Assembly (NCBI GenBank): GCA_019638595.1 | Contig: JAHBTJ010000004.1 | Span: 62,001 to 126,000 of the forward strand | Length of the DNA stretch: 64,000 nucleotides | Reading direction: 5' to 3' | DNA from: Chitinophagaceae bacterium | GTDB taxonomy: Bacteria; Bacteroidota; Bacteroidia; Chitinophagales; Chitinophagaceae | Shown here: in pieces, positions 44,264-52,365 of the stretch | Numbering within the stretch: position 1 is the stretch's first letter | Layout: each line of letters opens with the position of its first letter | The notes under the pieces: generated by a model | What the model saw: the letters and a program-made list of their open reading frames with translations, nothing else | What the model was told of the DNA's origin: nothing | The model's database searches: none | Translations under genes and position numbers: made by a program

Positions 44264-46423
44264 TTAAACAACAGGTTCGGGAGTTTCCTCCATTTCATAT
44301 TGCAGCTTTTGTATAGCAGCTTCTCTTACATCCACCACGTTTCTGCGCACGATCATTTTATACATGTTATAGGCAAAAAACAGGTGCGATAGCCACATGA
44401 GGCTGCCGCCTATCGCGCGCCACAGCCAGTAAGGAGCCATCAGCGTAACTCCTTCCATGAATGGTTTTCCCTGCATCCATAACAGTCCTTTGAGCGTACC
44501 GCCGTACATTAACGGAATGCTGTAAAACATTAAGCCGATGAGGGCGAGCCAGAAATGAGCGCCCATAGTGATCTGTGGCGCTTCCCTGCCCGTAAGCCTG
44601 GGCACTATTGTGTATACGCAGGCCCACAGGAAAAAACAAATAATGCCGTACATGGTAAGGTGGGAATGGGCAACCGTAAAATCTGTAAAATGCCACGCAA
44701 GGTTGGTAAAGCGGAAAGCTTCCGCGGTGCCTTGCATGGAACCGGTAAAATAAAAGATGATGCCCGCCAGGAAAAAAGGCAATGTATAGCTGTCCTTCAC
44801 CTTATACCAGGCGCCTTTAAAAGTCATCAGGAAATTGGTAGTGCCCGCAATAACCGGTATTGCCATGCCGGCGCTCCCTACAATGGCTACTGTTTGCAAC
44901 CACCATGGAATGGCGCTGAACACAAAGTGGTGCGTGCCTATCAAAGTATAAAAAAGTATTTGCGTCCAAAATGCAAGAATGCCAAGACTGTAGGAATAAA
45001 TGGGCTTGTTTAACTGCTGCGGCAAAAAATAATATACAATGCCAAGCGTGAACAGCATGAACCACATGCCAACTCCCTGGTGCATATAATAGCCCTGTAT
45101 AATGGTTTCGCCCAAGCCGTTTTGCCAGTAAGGAATATAAGCGGCCAACGAAATAACAATAGTAAAAATAATGGCGGAAACCATGTACCAGTTGGAAATA
45201 TAAATTTCCGTGGTAGCCCGCCGCGCAATGGTTCGAAGAAAATTAATGAGTGTTAAGGCCAGTCCTAAGCCAAACAATAACATGATGGGCCATATATATT
45301 CCCGGTATTCACCGCCTCCATTGTTAATGCCCGCCATAAGGCTTATTGTTCCCAAAAGAACGGAAGCATTGATCAAATACAATGCATACCACCCCATTCG
45401 CATGCTGTATAATTTTATATTGCTTACGCGGGGCACTATATAATAACCTAACCCTATCATGGCAAGCGAAGCCCAGCCCCAAAACACCGCATTTGTATGC
45501 ACAGGGCGCAACCTGCCAAAGCTTAACCAGCTTACATGATCGGCATCGGGCGCAACAAATTTTATACCTACATATTGTCCAACTGTTGTTCCAAATAACA
45601 GCCAGCAGGTAGCGCACACCAAATACCCCAGTACCAGGCGCGCCAATGCCGGATCAATATTGGGACGGGGCAGCGCTTTCTTTTTTACAGATACTATAGG
45701 CAATCCCGGTTCGCGGGTAATGCTCAGCAGTCCTTTACTGTCTTCGGCAGGTTCGGTACCCGAAAGCTCGTGGTTCGTGAGCGCATAATCCAGCGCTTTT
45801 TTTCTTTTTTTCAGTACAGCATCTATTTCTTCATCGGGGAGGTCTTTCAGGTAGCCGGCCAGCTTTGAAGCTTCTTCCAGCCTCATTTTGTTTTTTTGCT
45901 GGTTAATGGCATTCCCTATTTTGATCATTAGCAGTATAAAGCCTGCGAGTATGGGTATTAAAACAAGCACAAGGGTAATTACAATGCCTCCTTCTCCCAA
46001 TAATGAGCTTTCGCCGGTTGTTGAGGCATCCTGTGCCCACCCCGTGTTAACGGAAAAAAGCGTAAAAGCAAGAAGCAGCCATGAAACCTGGAACAATACG
46101 CCGGAACGTTTTGTCTTTTTATATTGTAGCAGCTTTTCGATCTGCTGACTGTTAAACCTGTCTATATGTTCTTTAAGCTTGTCGCTATCATCCTCTTGTT
46201 TTTGATTTTGGTAACTTTTCCGAAGCTCCGTTACTTTTCTGCGAAGCAGCATTGCCACTACAAACAATACCGAAACTATCAGTAATACGATCCATAACCA
46301 CGCGCTTTCTGATGCAAAGGAAAAATCAGAAAGTTTCATCTCCTGCGCGTAAGCGGGTAAAACCCCGGGCCAAACAGCCACAGCGAATAGGATAATGACA
46401 GAAAAAAATGCCTTGGATTTCAT
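44264..46423 (-). CDS. ccoN: cbb3-type (C-family) haem-copper oxidase subunit I with N-terminal extension
   Basis: 719 residues. The catalytic part (about 260-700) has haem and copper ligands H309, H448, H498-H499, H586 and H588, in the C-family order. Tyr492, six residues before H498, matches the crosslinked tyrosine of C-family oxygen reductases, which argues against a pure NO reductase. The first 250 residues are an extension with two signal-like hydrophobic segments (ending AYAQ and GWAQ) and a third helix, so small accessory membrane proteins may have been fused on. It is the first structural gene of the operon. Confidence 0.82.
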   Translation of the reverse strand: MKSKAFFSVIILFAVAVWPGVLPAYAQEMKLSDFSFASESAWLWIVLLIVSVLFVVAMLLRRKVTELRKSYQNQKQEDDSDKLKEHIDRFNSQQIEKLLQYKKTKRSGVLFQVSWLLLAFTLFSVNTGWAQDASTTGESSLLGEGGIVITLVLVLIPILAGFILLMIKIGNAINQQKNKMRLEEASKLAGYLKDLPDEEIDAVLKKRKKALDYALTNHELSGTEPAEDSKGLLSITREPGLPIVSVKKKALPRPNIDPALARLVLGYLVCATCWLLFGTTVGQYVGIKFVAPDADHVSWLSFGRLRPVHTNAVFWGWASLAMIGLGYYIVPRVSNIKLYSMRMGWYALYLINASVLLGTISLMAGINNGGGEYREYIWPIMLLFGLGLALTLINFLRTIARRATTEIYISNWYMVSAIIFTIVISLAAYIPYWQNGLGETIIQGYYMHQGVGMWFMLFTLGIVYYFLPQQLNKPIYSYSLGILAFWTQILFYTLIGTHHFVFSAIPWWLQTVAIVGSAGMAIPVIAGTTNFLMTFKGAWYKVKDSYTLPFFLAGIIFYFTGSMQGTAEAFRFTNLAWHFTDFTVAHSHLTMYGIICFFLWACVYTIVPRLTGREAPQITMGAHFWLALIGLMFYSIPLMYGGTLKGLLWMQGKPFMEGVTLMAPYWLWRAIGGSLMWLSHLFFAYNMYKMIVRRNVVDVREAAIQKLQYEMEETPEPVV

Positions 46424-46471
46424 ATAAAGGAAATTAATACCTTTTTATCTTTTATTATTTTAAAAAATATA

Positions 46472-46903
46472 TCAGCGCCTCAGGTAAGCCATGCTGGTTT
46501 CCAGCGCTTCCGTAAAGTTATCAACTTTGGCTTTTTCCAGCATCTGGAACAATTGTTTCCGAACATTTTTAAACTCATGGTGAATAGGGCAGGGGTGGGT
46601 TTCTGAGCATTGCCTTAAGCCAAGACCGCAGCCCTGGAATATCTTATCGCCATCTACCGCCCTTACAACATCTGCCAGGGATTGTTTCATAGAATCCGCA
46701 TCAAGATAAAAGCCGCCATTGGGGCCTTTGGCAGACTGCACCAGCCCTTTCCTGCTCAGTTCCTGCAGGATCTTTGCAATAAAATGTTCCGGAGAGTCTA
46801 TGCCTTTAGAAATTTCCCTGATACCAATACGGTCGCCTTCTTTTGTTTTTTGAGCTATATATATCATTGCCCTGATGGCGTATTCGCATGTTTTCGAAAA
46901 CAT
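46472..46903 (-). CDS. Rrf2-family transcriptional regulator
   Basis: 143 residues with a winged-helix domain (about 1-65) and three cysteines C92, C99 and C105 (C-x6-C-x5-C), the place where NsrR, IscR and RsrR hold an Fe-S cluster. It lies directly upstream of the oxidase operon on the same strand. By analogy with NsrR it may sense NO or Fe-S status and control the oxidase and ric genes. Confidence 0.87.
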   Translation of the reverse strand: MFSKTCEYAIRAMIYIAQKTKEGDRIGIREISKGIDSPEHFIAKILQELSRKGLVQSAKGPNGGFYLDADSMKQSLADVVRAVDGDKIFQGCGLGLRQCSETHPCPIHHEFKNVRKQLFQMLEKAKVDNFTEALETSMAYLRR

Positions 46904-46920
46904 CGTTTCTTTTTACGCAA

Positions 46921-46928
46921 CAAAGATA
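46921..46928 (-). promoter_or_regulatory. -7 promoter element of the Rrf2 gene
   Basis: On the minus strand TATCTTTG lies 17 bases upstream of the Rrf2 ATG at 46903. The likely start of transcription is about 46914, giving a very short leader. Confidence 0.5.
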
Positions 46929-47095
46929 AAGGATAAATCACAAATAAAGGAGAGGAATATCTTCTATTTATTTTTCGCGTAGAAGAATTGTCTGCCAGAG
47001 TAAACGCTTCCGCCTGCAGGTGACGCCGTTAAGCTGTTACTGTTCCCGGAAAAAATACGTGGAAATAATAAAGGACTCATTCATCTTTTATCCTG

Positions 47096-47103
47096 TAACT
47101 TTG
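47096..47103 (+). promoter_or_regulatory. -7 promoter element in front of the hemerythrin gene
   Basis: TAACTTTG lies about 95 bases upstream of the hemerythrin ATG at 47199. The 295-bp space between this gene and the Rrf2 gene otherwise shows no gene or repeat. Confidence 0.4.
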
Positions 47104-47198
47104 CAGCCACATATGGTGTGCCGGGCATCTGCTAAATTTCACCGCGCACCATATTCAGCCCCTTATATGAAATATACCCTTTTTTATAACGCTTTACC

Positions 47199-47699
47199 AT
47201 GAGCAATAAACATTTTGATCACTTCAACTGTTTTCGCCCGCTTTGTGATAACCATCAGTCCGGATTATTGTTTTGCTGGCGTGTACGGGAAGGCATAAAA
47301 TTAAAAGTAACTCCCCAGCGTATTGCCCGGTATATATCGTATTTCTGGAGCCAGAACCTGAACCCTCATTTTAAAGAAGAAGAAGCATTGCTTTTGGGTG
47401 ATCCGTCTAACCCTGTTGTTGAAAAAGCGCTGCGTGATCACCTGTTATTATATAATAAGATCCAGCGGGTGATAAATAGGAGCGAACCGGCATCGGCAGA
47501 TGAGTTGGCTGACCTGGTAAATTTGTTAGATACGCATATCCAGTTTGAGGAACGAAAGCTTTTTCCCTACCTCAGGAATGTGTTTACTCATGAGCAACTG
47601 AAGCAGATCAACACGTGTTTGCAGGAAAACACGGCTTTGCATGATATAAAAAGCCAGTATTACGATGAATTCTGGAAAAATGAAAAATCATCGTTATAA
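47199..47699 (+). CDS. Hemerythrin HHE-domain protein
   Basis: 166 residues with a hemerythrin-type four-helix pattern: FDHFNCFRPLCDNH near the N-terminus, NPHFKEEEALLL, LRDHLLLYNK and THIQFEERKLFPYL supply His/Glu iron ligands. It may bind O2, NO or peroxide. The Rrf2 gene is divergent from it, so both may belong to the same nitrosative or oxygen-stress group. Confidence 0.8.
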   Translation: MSNKHFDHFNCFRPLCDNHQSGLLFCWRVREGIKLKVTPQRIARYISYFWSQNLNPHFKEEEALLLGDPSNPVVEKALRDHLLLYNKIQRVINRSEPASADELADLVNLLDTHIQFEERKLFPYLRNVFTHEQLKQINTCLQENTALHDIKSQYYDEFWKNEKSSL

Positions 47700-47761
47700 T
47701 TACAATAAACGGCCTGAATGCCGGTAATTGCTTATATCATTTTTTAAAATCATTGCCCGCA

Positions 47762-48709
47762 ATGGAGATCAGGTACCTGAAATTAATTAAGGCTATTGTT
47801 GAAGAAGGCAGCATTACCCGTGCCATGAACGTTCTGCATCTTTCGCAAAGTGCGCTGAGCTACCAGCTAAAGGAAGCTGAGCTACAGATAGGTACTCCTG
47901 TTTTCTATCGTCGGAACAAGAAATTAACGCTTACGCCTATCGGTAAAAAGTTATATGCCAGCGCCATCAGGGTAATAGCCGAAATAGATAAAACGGAAAC
48001 GGAAGTAAAGCGGATGATAAAAGGCGAGCATGGCGTTGTAAGGATCAGTACGGAATGTTATACCAGCTATCACTGGCTGCCCGCAGTGTTAAAAAAATTC
48101 AATGACCAGTTTCCGAACGTGGACGTGGAAATTGTGTTTGAAGCTACGCATCATCCTGTTGAAAAGCTGTTGGAAGGAGAGCTGGATATTGCTATTACCA
48201 GCAATCCCGAACATTTTGACAAAATAGAGTTCATTAAATTATTCTCCGACGAAATGCTGGCCGTTGTATCGGATAAGCATCCGTGGAGCAGGCGGCCTTA
48301 TGTAACAGCAGAAGATTTCCAGGAAGTAAACCTGATCATTCATTCCCTGCCGCTGGATACCGTTTCCATTTTCAGGAATGAGCTTACGCCTAATGGCATT
48401 AAGCCTGAAAAGCTCATTGTGCTTCCCTTAACAGAAGCCTCTATTGAACTGGTAAAAGCAAATATGGGTGTAATAGTAATGGCAAACTGGGCGCTGCAAC
48501 CGTATTTAAACAGTGGGATCAGAACGGTTAAGATCCGGCCGGAAGGCTTTTTCAGGCAGCAGTATGTAGCAAGGATGAGAGACAGGGTATATCCTGTTTT
48601 TTTTGATTATTTCATTAAATTTTTACGGGAAGAGATTGATCTGAACGGGAAAACGGCATCGTCTAAAAAACAAGCGCAGCTTATGGATATGCTCCTTTCA
48701 GAAAAATAA
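47762..48709 (+). CDS. LysR-family regulator (MetR-like)
   Basis: 315 residues from ATG 47762 (MEIRYLKLIKAI), with a preceding TTG at 47753 in frame. The N-terminal winged helix (SITRAMNVLHLSQSALSYQL) and the substrate-binding domain with RISTECYTSYHWLPAVLKKF resemble MetR, the homocysteine-responsive regulator. The only cysteine is in that stretch, so an OxyR-type disulfide is unlikely. A sulfur amino acid enzyme gene lies 2.1 kb downstream. Confidence 0.78.
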   Translation: MEIRYLKLIKAIVEEGSITRAMNVLHLSQSALSYQLKEAELQIGTPVFYRRNKKLTLTPIGKKLYASAIRVIAEIDKTETEVKRMIKGEHGVVRISTECYTSYHWLPAVLKKFNDQFPNVDVEIVFEATHHPVEKLLEGELDIAITSNPEHFDKIEFIKLFSDEMLAVVSDKHPWSRRPYVTAEDFQEVNLIIHSLPLDTVSIFRNELTPNGIKPEKLIVLPLTEASIELVKANMGVIVMANWALQPYLNSGIRTVKIRPEGFFRQQYVARMRDRVYPVFFDYFIKFLREEIDLNGKTASSKKQAQLMDMLLSEK

Positions 48710-48737
48710 ACGCAGTGCTGCGGTATGTTAAAAAGGC

Positions 48738-49934
48738 TTATTTTATTTTTCCTCCTACAGGCAGGCCGCTTGGTACTTTCTCCGGTATCTTCCTGTCGTA
48801 ATCATTGTCGTTTAAAGTATTCAGGAATTCTATGATCGCGTCTATATCCCTGAACTGAACTTTTAGCTGCACCGCCAGGGAATCAAGCTGGCTCCTGTTT
48901 AAATTTTTATTTGCCAGTTCTTTGCCATGAAGGTCTTCATAAAACAAAAGAACATTATCGAGCGTTTGAATAGTGCCGTTATGCATGTAAGGTCTTGTAA
49001 GCCGCAGGTTACGCAGCGTTGGAGTGCGGAAAGCGAAGGTTCCGTTAAAGCCCGAATCAATAAAGGGAAGCTTTTTATTTTCGGCAACCCCAAGCAAATG
49101 TGGCTTAAAATTAGAAAGCATCGGTCCGCTATGGCATCTTGCGCACCCCGAAGTCATAAAGGCTCTCATTCCATCCAGCTCACGGCTCGACAAAGCTTTT
49201 TTATCGCCACGCATATATTGATCGAACCTGGAGTTATTGGCTATCAGCGATCTCTCAAAAGTGGCAATGGCTTTAGCAACATTGGTGAATGAAACAGAAG
49301 TTTCTTCGGGAAAAACTTCAGCAAACAGCTTCCTGTACTCGGGAATTGCATTCAGCCTTTTTTCTACTTCAACCGAAATATCCGCTTCCTCAAAACCGTG
49401 ACCGCGCATTTCCTCAAAAGCCTTCACCGGCATAGAAACCTGCTCTTCCAGGCTTTTGGCGCGATTATCCCAGAACATAGGCGCTTCTTCGGGAACATAG
49501 TTGCCATTTGCATCAATTCCGTTAAACGCAGTGTTTAAAATAGAAGGAGCATTCCTTTTTACAAAAGGGATATTATTATTACTCCTAAAAATCCTTTTCT
49601 CGCCAAGCCCTGTTCCATTTACGCCGATAGACAGGTCAATGCTTTCGGCATATCCAAACTCAGGATGATGGCAGGTAGCACAGGCCACATCTTTGCTCCC
49701 GGATAATATAGGATCGTAAAAAAGCAACCTGCCCAGCTCAATTTTTTCAGGCGTGGAAGGATTGTCTGCCGGCGTTTTATAAGTTAAGGGAAGTGCGGCA
49801 ATAGTTCCTTCATCAAGCGGTTTTGTCTTTTTAGTAGTGGGCTGGGTCCTGTCGCCTGAAGATTTACAGGCATTTACAAAAAAGGCGGATACCGTAAGGA
49901 TCAAAACGATATAGCAAAAGATACGAAATGGCAT
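48738..49934 (-). CDS. Di-haem cytochrome c peroxidase, lipoprotein
   Basis: 398 residues from ATG 49934, with a lipoprotein signal (FFVNACKSS lipobox). Two haem motifs, CATCH and CARCH, mark the CcpA/MauG peroxidase family, which reduces H2O2 in the periplasm with electrons from cytochrome c. An upstream ATG at 50027 would add an unlikely 31-residue extension. It converges with the LysR gene and diverges from the peroxiredoxin gene. Confidence 0.87.
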   Translation of the reverse strand: MPFRIFCYIVLILTVSAFFVNACKSSGDRTQPTTKKTKPLDEGTIAALPLTYKTPADNPSTPEKIELGRLLFYDPILSGSKDVACATCHHPEFGYAESIDLSIGVNGTGLGEKRIFRSNNNIPFVKRNAPSILNTAFNGIDANGNYVPEEAPMFWDNRAKSLEEQVSMPVKAFEEMRGHGFEEADISVEVEKRLNAIPEYRKLFAEVFPEETSVSFTNVAKAIATFERSLIANNSRFDQYMRGDKKALSSRELDGMRAFMTSGCARCHSGPMLSNFKPHLLGVAENKKLPFIDSGFNGTFAFRTPTLRNLRLTRPYMHNGTIQTLDNVLLFYEDLHGKELANKNLNRSQLDSLAVQLKVQFRDIDAIIEFLNTLNDNDYDRKIPEKVPSGLPVGGKIK

Positions 49935-50101
49935 ATTATTATCTCTCACGGGATCATCCCGCATAATTGATTTCGGGGTAAAAACAAATATAGTAAAATA
50001 AAAGACATGGTTATCTTTTTTTATCACAAAAAATCAATTCTTTCCATATTATCCATCTGATTTTTTCATACAAATTGCCCCGATACGGGCCGCCGTTCTT
50101 T

Positions 50102-50109
50102 TACTTTTG
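50102..50109 (+). promoter_or_regulatory. -7 promoter element before the peroxiredoxin gene
   Basis: TACTTTTG matches TAnnTTTG, 38 bases ahead of the peroxiredoxin ATG at 50148. The best TTG upstream is at 24 bases, longer than usual, so the -33 assignment is weak. Confidence 0.4.
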
Positions 50110-50147
50110 ACTTACGAACATTATAGCATAAAAAATAAAAAAGCAAT

Positions 50148-50783
50148 ATGAGCTTAAAAATCGGAGACACTGCTCCAGACTTCAGTGCACAAACAACAGA
50201 AGGAAATATCAGCTTTTACGAATGGCTTGGTAACAATTGGGCTATCCTGTATTCTCATCCCGGCGACTATACGCCCATTTGCACTACTGAGCTTGGACGT
50301 ACGGCGCAACTGAAAGACGAATTTGCGAAACGAAATGCGAAAGTGCTTGCCATTAGTGTAGATGATCTTCAATCGCACCAGGGATGGATAAAAGATATTA
50401 ATGAGACCGCGGGTACCAATGTTGAGTTTCCCATTATTGCCGACCCCGATAAAAAAATATGCCAGTTGTACGGAATGATCCACGAAAAAGCTTCTGCTTC
50501 GGCTACTGTACGTTCTGTTTACTTTATTGATCCCGATAAAAAAATTAAAGCAACCATTACTTATCCCGCTTCTACAGGCAGGAATTTTTCAGAGATACTG
50601 CGTGTGCTGGATTCGCTGCAGCTTACCAGCCGGTTTGGCGTAGGCACACCGGTAGATTGGGAATACGGCCAGGAGGTGGTAATTCCTGCCGCCATGAAAA
50701 ACGAAGATATTCCCGCTAAATTTCCCAAAGGTTATCGCGAAGTGAAATCGTACCTTCGGTATACTGCACAGCCCGATAAATAA
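50148..50783 (+). CDS. 1-Cys peroxiredoxin (Prx6 type)
   Basis: 211 residues with the peroxidatic Cys45 in GDYTPICTTELGR and the C-terminal arm of the Prx6/AhpC-TSA group. It reduces peroxides. The long C-terminal domain (about 160-211, VDWEYGQEVVIPAAM) is typical of 1-Cys members. The next gene begins nine bases downstream, so the two are likely co-transcribed. Confidence 0.92.
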   Translation: MSLKIGDTAPDFSAQTTEGNISFYEWLGNNWAILYSHPGDYTPICTTELGRTAQLKDEFAKRNAKVLAISVDDLQSHQGWIKDINETAGTNVEFPIIADPDKKICQLYGMIHEKASASATVRSVYFIDPDKKIKATITYPASTGRNFSEILRVLDSLQLTSRFGVGTPVDWEYGQEVVIPAAMKNEDIPAKFPKGYREVKSYLRYTAQPDK

Positions 50784-50792
50784 ACAAACGGA

Positions 50793-52016
50793 ATGCATTT
50801 GGCAAATAAAATATCTTCAATGGCAACTGCCGCCATTCATGGCAGTGAACAGGAAATAGCGGAGCATGCTCACCTGTTTCCTGTTTTCGCTACTTCGTCG
50901 TTTACTTTTGACAGTGCCCAGCAGGGAATGAACCGTTTTTCGGGCAGGGAAAAAGGGTTTACCTATTCCCGTTTCGGGAACCCCACTACAAAAGCTGCGG
51001 CAAAGCTTATAGCGGATCTTGAAACTTTTGGATTACAGGATGGGTCGGGCAATCCCCTGCAGGCGGCAGCTTTACTAACGGCGAGCGGGCAGTCTGCCAT
51101 GGCGGTTATGCTTATGGCAAATATTTCGGCAGGCGACAGCATTGTGGCCAGCGCTTCCTTATATGGAGGAACGCACGAATTCCTGGCCGACCTGCTTCCA
51201 CGCTTTGGCGTGCAATGCCGGTTCGTTGATATGAACGATCCGGATAAGCTGGAAAGCATTTTGAAAGAAGACGCGTCTGTAAAGCTATTACACCTGGAAA
51301 CGCCTGCCAACCCGGGTATGGAGTGCCTGGATATTGAAGCTGTTACTTTCGTGGCCAAACGCTATAACAAGCTGGTAACAATTGATAATACGTTTGCCAC
51401 GCCCTATTTGCAGCAGCCTTTCCGCTACGGCGTGGATTACATATTTCATTCTACCACTAAATTTCTGAACGGGCACGGCAGCGCCATTGGTGGTATTGTA
51501 ATAGGCACAAATACGGAGTGGATGAACAGCAGGGTATACCAAACATATAAGTTACTGGGCTGCAACAGTAATCCCTTCGACGCTTTTTTACTGATGCAGG
51601 GAATTAAAACCCTGGCAACCCGTATGGACAGGCATTGCAGCAACGCGGAACAGGTAGCCAGCTTCCTGGCGGCACACCCGGCAGTGGGCAAAGTAAATTA
51701 CAACGGGCTTCCTGCCCACCAGGGATATAAAATTTCCCAAAAGCAAATGCGGCGCCCGGGTGCTGTATTAAGTTTTGAGCTGAAGGATGGGTTTGACCGC
51801 TCAGTGACTTTCATTAATAAGCTGCAGGTATGCGTAAGGGCGGTATCGCTGGGTACAACAGATACGCTTGTGTCGCACCCTGCTTCTATGTCGCATGCCG
51901 GCATGTCGAAAGAGCAAAGAGCGGCAGCGGGTATATCAGACGGGCTGATACGTATGAGTGTGGGGCTGGAAGATATTACCGATTTATTAAACGACCTGGA
52001 GCAGGCCCTGCTGTAA
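50793..52016 (+). CDS. PLP-dependent trans-sulfuration enzyme (MetB/MetY-like)
   Basis: 407-residue Cys/Met-metabolism PLP enzyme with the Schiff-base lysine K223 in HSTTKFLNGHG. At the position where methionine gamma-lyase has a cysteine it reads SLYGGTHEFL, so a cystathionine gamma-synthase or O-acetylhomoserine sulfhydrylase type is more likely. It shares a unit with the peroxiredoxin gene and a ferredoxin gene. The MetR-like regulator nearby fits a sulfur amino acid role. Confidence 0.83.
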   Translation: MHLANKISSMATAAIHGSEQEIAEHAHLFPVFATSSFTFDSAQQGMNRFSGREKGFTYSRFGNPTTKAAAKLIADLETFGLQDGSGNPLQAAALLTASGQSAMAVMLMANISAGDSIVASASLYGGTHEFLADLLPRFGVQCRFVDMNDPDKLESILKEDASVKLLHLETPANPGMECLDIEAVTFVAKRYNKLVTIDNTFATPYLQQPFRYGVDYIFHSTTKFLNGHGSAIGGIVIGTNTEWMNSRVYQTYKLLGCNSNPFDAFLLMQGIKTLATRMDRHCSNAEQVASFLAAHPAVGKVNYNGLPAHQGYKISQKQMRRPGAVLSFELKDGFDRSVTFINKLQVCVRAVSLGTTDTLVSHPASMSHAGMSKEQRAAAGISDGLIRMSVGLEDITDLLNDLEQALL

Positions 52017-52051
52017 GGCTGTACCCGGGTTCAGTAGCTGTAAAAAAAGAA

Positions 52052-52333
52052 ATGGATATTGAAAAACAAATGATTCATGTAACGCTGTTGCACAAAGGCG
52101 AAGCACACAACGTACAGGTGAGCAGGGATCAATATCATTCATTAATGAGCTTACTTTCCGACCATTTAGCCATTGCGGGCTTTGCCATATGCAATGGTAT
52201 GGGCAGTTGCGGCACCTGCCGGGTAGATATTGTTCAGCACCGTTCTTCTTCAGGGGTATCCCGTTTGTCGTGCGAGATACAGATCAACGAAGAGTTGGAA
52301 AACGCACAAATTATAATACCGGACCAATTGTGA
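52052..52333 (+). CDS. 2Fe-2S ferredoxin
   Basis: 93 residues from ATG 52052. Cysteines C47, C53, C56 and C74 (C-x5-C-x2-C and one further) match a plant-type [2Fe-2S] ferredoxin, smaller than usual at the N-terminus. It follows the trans-sulfuration gene by 35 bases, so it may supply electrons to a linked sulfur or peroxide step. An upstream frame from 51830 overlaps the previous gene and was rejected. Confidence 0.83.
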   Translation: MDIEKQMIHVTLLHKGEAHNVQVSRDQYHSLMSLLSDHLAIAGFAICNGMGSCGTCRVDIVQHRSSSGVSRLSCEIQINEELENAQIIIPDQL

Positions 52334-52365
52334 GGATGGCTCTTTTACATTTTCCCCAGCCTGTT

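Noticed and set aside
44264-46423. Reading subunit I as a NorB-type nitric oxide reductase
   Set aside because: The C-family tyrosine (Y492) is kept and the NorB HLWVE-type Glu motif is absent; the NO-related context alone is not enough.
50793-52016. Calling the PLP enzyme methionine gamma-lyase
   Set aside because: The active-site cysteine typical of that enzyme is replaced (YGGT), so a synthase or sulfhydrylase is more likely.
51830-52051. Long N-terminal extension of the ferredoxin frame
   Set aside because: It overlaps the trans-sulfuration gene in another frame; ATG 52052 gives a normal ferredoxin.
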